From JAAEEP01 sp035529155 (GTDB lineage Archaea; Thermoplasmatota; Thermoplasmata; Methanomassiliicoccales; JAAEEP01), in contig DATKXF010000131.1 of assembly GCA_035529155.1 (NCBI GenBank), forward strand, positions 1-7,745: a stretch of DNA of 7,745 nt, read 5' to 3'. Every line of letters starts with the position of its first letter. Positions within the stretch are counted from its first letter, which is position 1. A program made the position numbers and the translations under genes. Under the pieces are notes generated by a model, which had not been told where the DNA came from, ran no database searches, and saw nothing but the letters and a program-made list of their open reading frames with translations. Shown piece by piece: positions 5,411-7,745 of this stretch.

Positions 5411-5863
5411 ATGCCTCTCGACGAATATAATAGAAAGAGAAACTTCAAATCAACACCCGAACCGGTGGGAGCGTTGGAGAGCAATGATGTTAGTATTTTT
5501 GTGGTCCAGGAGCATCACGCCTCTCATCTTCATTGGGACTTCCGACTCTCCATGAACGGAGTCCTCAGAAGCTGGGCTGTGCCCAAGGGCATTCCTGAGG
5601 AGAACAAGGTCAAGCACCTTGCGGTCGAGACCGAAGATCACCCCCTAGAGTACGCAGATTTCGAAGGTGAGATCCCCGAGGGAAAGTACGGCGCAGGAAG
5701 AGTGGAAATATGGGACAGGGGGAAATACAGTCTCCTGGTGAACGATGAGGACAATATCGTTGTATCCCTGGAAGGGGAGCGATTGAAAGGCAAGTATGCT
5801 CTTGTAAGGTTCGGTGGGAAGGAGAATAAGAAGAAGAACTGGTTGATCATGAAACTATCATGA
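5411..5863 (+). CDS. Stand-alone LigD-type 3'-phosphoesterase
   Basis: This 150-residue protein corresponds to the phosphoesterase module of bacterial LigD, which trims 3'-phosphate and 3'-ribonucleotide ends during DNA end repair with a divalent metal. In bacteria it is fused to ligase and polymerase domains. Archaea often have it alone, as here. It starts with LDEYNRKRNFKSTPEP, as in the family. The active-site set known from Pseudomonas LigD (H42, H48, D50, R52, H84, Y88) maps with a constant offset of seven to H35, H41, D43, R45, H77 and Y81, all present. SWAVPKG (54-60), GEIPEGKYGAG (86-96) and the C-terminal KNWLIMK are also typical. ATG 5411 fits the family start, though there is no ribosome binding site. 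No Ku, ligase or polymerase gene lies within the window. It is probably an active enzyme. Confidence 0.93.
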   Translation: MPLDEYNRKRNFKSTPEPVGALESNDVSIFVVQEHHASHLHWDFRLSMNGVLRSWAVPKGIPEENKVKHLAVETEDHPLEYADFEGEIPEGKYGAGRVEIWDRGKYSLLVNDEDNIVVSLEGERLKGKYALVRFGGKENKKKNWLIMKLS

Positions 5864-5906
5864 TGTGGCACCAATTCAGATGATACAATTTCAGGGAACC
5901 GTTCAT

Positions 5907-5944
5907 GATTTTGAAATCGAAGAAGATTCAATCTCAGACTGAGA
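5907..5944. repeat. Two short palindromes between the phosphoesterase and small-protein genes
   Basis: GATTT-TG-AAATC (5907-5918) and TCTCAG-A-CTGAGA (5932-5944) are perfect inverted repeats lying 13 bases apart in a 183-base gap (5864-6046) with no gene. Their stems are short and their function is unknown. Nearby sequence is A-rich. Chance occurrence cannot be excluded. Confidence 0.25.
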
Positions 5945-5985
5945 AAACGAAGAAAAAGTGCAGTATCGCTCATAAAAGTCGCATG

Positions 5986-6012
5986 GGGGCATCCCCAAGA
6001 GGAGCCCCTTTT
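5986..6012 (+). terminator. GC hairpin followed by TTTT
   Basis: GGGGC (5986-5990) can pair with GCCCC (6004-6008), followed directly by TTTT. An alternative smaller hairpin uses GGGG-CAT-CCCC (5986-5996). It may end transcripts coming from the phosphoesterase gene 120 bases upstream. The same bases read on the minus strand give TATAAAAG, which resembles a TATA box, so the role is ambiguous. Confidence 0.3.
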
Positions 6013-6046
6013 ATAGGCTATCCGAATCAAGCAGAAAGAAGCAAGT

Positions 6047-6259
6047 TCACTTCTTCATGATCTTCATCCAGCCGCCGCTCTCGTAGACTGCGAGCTTCCT
6101 ATTCTTAAGGGTCTTCTCGAACTCGTCCCATGAGATAATCTCCAGGCGAGCGTTATCCCCCTTGGTGAATTGGATGCCTTCCGTCCCTTTCACGCGACCC
6201 GGCTTAAGACCCTTCTTTTTTGCAATATCCTTAGCCTTCGCCGTTGTAATCTTCTCCAT
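6047..6259 (-). CDS. Small uncharacterised basic protein
   Basis: A 70-residue, lysine-rich protein begins MEKITTAKAKDIAKKKG, predicted helical, followed by an extended part with PGRVKGTEGIQFTKG and ISWDEFEKTL, ending ESGGWMKIMKK. The ordered alternation of a helix, strands, a second helix (WDEFEKTLKNRK) and a strand-like tail looks like a small folded domain rather than a random frame. I have a faint sense that similar small proteins occur in other prokaryotes, but I cannot name a family. There is no signal peptide, membrane segment or cysteine. The start is uncertain. TTG 6265, GTG 6262 and ATG 6259 are consecutive in-frame codons, and GGAGG (6278-6274) is 8, 11 and 14 bases away from them respectively. 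I chose ATG, but TTG has the better spacing. Confidence 0.75.
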   Translation of the reverse strand: MEKITTAKAKDIAKKKGLKPGRVKGTEGIQFTKGDNARLEIISWDEFEKTLKNRKLAVYESGGWMKIMKK

Positions 6260-6346
6260 CACCAAATTTAGTTCCTCCCATTAGGTGTTGACCAATATAC
6301 TGGCTATGACTGGCTAGTATGGCCAGAATGTAATTGATATGACTCA

Positions 6347-6355
6347 TATATAAAA
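6347..6355 (+). promoter_or_regulatory. TATA box upstream of the hexomutase gene (distal)
   Basis: TATATAAAA is a strong archaeal TATA-like sequence in a very AT-rich stretch. It predicts a start near 6377 and a leader of about 155 bases before ATG 6533. The reverse complement could also serve the minus-strand small protein. Confidence 0.45.
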
Positions 6356-6393
6356 TTTTTCTTATAATGACAACTATCCAGTATCGTTTTCAT

Positions 6394-6402
6394 TTATATA
6401 AG
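6394..6402 (+). promoter_or_regulatory. TATA box upstream of the hexomutase gene (proximal)
   Basis: TTATATAAG predicts a start near 6424 and a leader of about 110 bases. I see no convincing RNA structure, small gene or Shine-Dalgarno sequence in that leader. Confidence 0.4.
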
Positions 6403-6532
6403 ATTCTGTCGATTTCAAGATGTCTGGCCTTTGTCCAGTACTTTTATGATCAAGGAGCCAGTTCTTTGAAAGATTTGGAGTTAGCAAAGTTTATCTGCAA
6501 ACAGCCTTCTACACTGCTCAGGGCCGATAATC

Positions 6533-7745
6533 ATGTCACTTTTCGGATCATCGGGGATTCGTGGCCAGGTGGGAAGTGAGATCACCATCGATCTCGTAAC
6601 TAGGATAGGAGCTGCAGTAGGGAGTGAGTACGGAAGCATTATTATTGGCAATGATACGCGGACCACCACGGACCTGATGAGAGAAGCGCTGGTATCTGGA
6701 GCCACCTCAATGGGGGCAGATGTATCTTTGACGGGGATGGTATCCACTCCAACGCTGGCAAGGGCTTCCAAGGACTTCGAATGTGGACTCATGATCACTG
6801 CTTCCCACAATCCACCCGAATACAATGGAGTGAAGATGTGGAATCCAGATGGTTCAGCCTTTGATAGTGAGCAGATGAGGTCGGTGGAAGCCAGAATAGA
6901 AGCAGGAATGGAGCATTTCGTGAGCTGGGACAGAGTGGGGACATGCTACAATCATGTCGGCGCGGTAAACGACCATATCAAGTCCATAATGGAATCGATC
7001 GATCAAGTTGATCTGAGAATCGTTCTTGACTGCGGATGTGGCGCCACCTGCAACATCTCACCTATACTGATGAGGAGGCTTGGATGCCAGGTGGTAACGC
7101 TTAACTGCCAGCCCGATGGATACTTTCCAGGCAGGCTTCCGGAACCCAATGAAGAGCATCTCACGGACCTCCTGAACATGGTAAAAGCGAAGGGCGCGGA
7201 CCTTGGCATCGCTCATGACGGCGACGGTGACAGGATGGTGGCTGTGGACGAGAAGGGCAGGTTCGTCGATGGTGACCGCCTCCTCGCTCTTTTCGCATCC
7301 CGGTTCAAGGGAGGAATAGCGGTACCCATCAATGCATCCATGATTTTGGATGAGATAGTGGGCAATGATGTGGTGAGAACTCGTGTGGGGGATGTCTTCG
7401 TATCCCAAGCACTTAAGCAAGAAGGACTCGATTTCGGCGGAGAGCCTTCGGGTACCTACATATTCTCAGATCAGACCTACTGTCCCGATGGTGTGTACGC
7501 CGCAGCACTTCTGGCAAGCATGGTGGAAGAACGGCCCCTGTCGGAGATGGTGGACGATCTTCCCTCATATCCAATCTCAAGAAGATCTTTTGAGTTCCAG
7601 CGGGATGCAAGGGATAAAGTGGTCGACAACCTCTCTTCGGAGATGGAAGCGGTGGAGTGTGATCGCCTGCTTACTCTGGATGGTTACAGGGCTGATTTCG
7701 GGGAAGGTTGGTTCCTGATCAGGCTCTCCGGTACCGAACCCAAGA
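6533..7745 (+). CDS. Phosphohexomutase (phosphomannomutase / phosphoglucosamine mutase family), partial
   Basis: An open frame runs from ATG 6533 to the window edge with no stop, giving 404 codons of a family usually near 430-460 residues, so only the last few dozen are missing. This alpha-D-phosphohexomutase family swaps phosphate between C1 and C6 of hexose phosphates for sugar-nucleotide and glycan synthesis. All landmark motifs are in frame: MSLFGSSGIRG at the start; TASHNP with the phosphorylated serine at 91; the metal-binding DGDGDR loop at 229-234; the sugar-binding GEPSG at 303-307; and the phosphate-binding RLSGTEPK at 397-404. Mannose, glucose or glucosamine preference cannot be decided, because archaeal members overlap in specificity. 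The start matches family N-termini, but only a weak GGG precedes it. Divergent from the small-protein gene, with a long gene-free leader containing two TATA-like boxes. Confidence 0.95.
   Translation, partial: MSLFGSSGIRGQVGSEITIDLVTRIGAAVGSEYGSIIIGNDTRTTTDLMREALVSGATSMGADVSLTGMVSTPTLARASKDFECGLMITASHNPPEYNGVKMWNPDGSAFDSEQMRSVEARIEAGMEHFVSWDRVGTCYNHVGAVNDHIKSIMESIDQVDLRIVLDCGCGATCNISPILMRRLGCQVVTLNCQPDGYFPGRLPEPNEEHLTDLLNMVKAKGADLGIAHDGDGDRMVAVDEKGRFVDGDRLLALFASRFKGGIAVPINASMILDEIVGNDVVRTRVGDVFVSQALKQEGLDFGGEPSGTYIFSDQTYCPDGVYAAALLASMVEERPLSEMVDDLPSYPISRRSFEFQRDARDKVVDNLSSEMEAVECDRLLTLDGYRADFGEGWFLIRLSGTEPK

Larger units (their letters stand above)
6298..6440. promoter_or_regulatory. Cluster of CCAGTA/TACTGG motifs around divergent promoters
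   Basis: The gene-free 6260-6532 stretch carries TACTGG (6298-6303) and CCAGTA at 6378-6383 and 6435-6440. It also has ACTGGCTA repeated at 6299-6306 and 6309-6316, and an inverted repeat CTGGC (6310-6314) with GCCAG (6322-6326). They surround both TATA-like boxes between the divergent small-protein and hexomutase genes. A regulator binding site is plausible but unproven. Confidence 0.3.

Noticed and set aside
5239..5430. 63-codon plus-strand open frame starting with GTG
   Set aside because: It overlaps the phosphoesterase start, contains that gene's TATA-like box and palindrome, has no ribosome binding site, and its product shows no folded pattern.
5188..5484. 98-codon minus-strand open frame
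   Set aside because: It covers the tRNA promoter and the start of the phosphoesterase on the other strand. Its composition (many P, R, N and W) looks random and no motif is seen.
5857..5945. Possible C/D box guide RNA (TGATG-like and CTGA-like boxes)
   Set aside because: The candidate C and D boxes each deviate from consensus and their spacing does not match a C-D'-C'-D layout.
6367..6579. 70-codon plus-strand open frame before the hexomutase
   Set aside because: It contains a TATA-like box, overlaps the hexomutase start in another frame and lacks a ribosome binding site. It begins upstream of the likely transcript starts.

Overview
The window reads as archaeal chromosome, probably Euryarchaeota or Thermoplasmatota. 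The support is a eukaryote/archaea-type ribosomal protein L15e, AT-rich TATA-like boxes about 25-30 bases upstream of likely transcript starts instead of bacterial -35/-10 pairs, a tRNA-Leu gene with no encoded CCA, and a free-standing LigD-type 3'-phosphoesterase. The lineage below domain level is inference. Nothing indicates phage, insertion sequence or CRISPR. The genes look like vertically inherited core and metabolic genes.

Layout. Positions 1-186 hold the C-terminus of an unrecognised protein. Ribosomal protein L15e (305-952, +) follows, preceded by a gene-free leader with several small hairpins. Directly tail-to-tail with it (953-1807, -) is a ThiI-like THUMP protein whose ATP-binding PP-loop is degenerate and whose catalytic domain is shortened. 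Divergent from that gene is a probable two-gene operon: a TauE/SafE-family permease (1904-2743) and a DUF1634 membrane protein (2754-3089). An MFS transporter (3161-4483) lies downstream on the same strand. A flavodoxin (4487-4939, -) is tail-to-tail with the MFS gene. tRNA-Leu(CAG) (5088-5172, -) comes next, then the LigD-like phosphoesterase (5411-5863, +), a small uncharacterised protein (6047-6259, -), and finally a phosphohexomutase (6533 to the window edge, +) that runs off the end.

How they fit together. Translation is served by L15e, tRNA-Leu and, by ancestry, the ThiI-like RNA-binding protein. The TauE/SafE-DUF1634 pair and the MFS protein are export or uptake functions. TauE/SafE proteins often move sulfite, sulfonates or related anions, so placing one divergent from a ThiI relative (a sulfur-transfer family) is suggestive but unproven. 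The phosphoesterase is a DNA-end-processing enzyme, and the hexomutase feeds sugar-nucleotide and cell-surface glycan synthesis.

The points most worth a second look are the ThiI homologue that lost its catalytic motif, the hairpin-rich L15e leader, and several small symmetric or repeated sequences placed where transcription should start (flavodoxin, phosphoesterase, hexomutase). No large novel defence or mobile system is visible.
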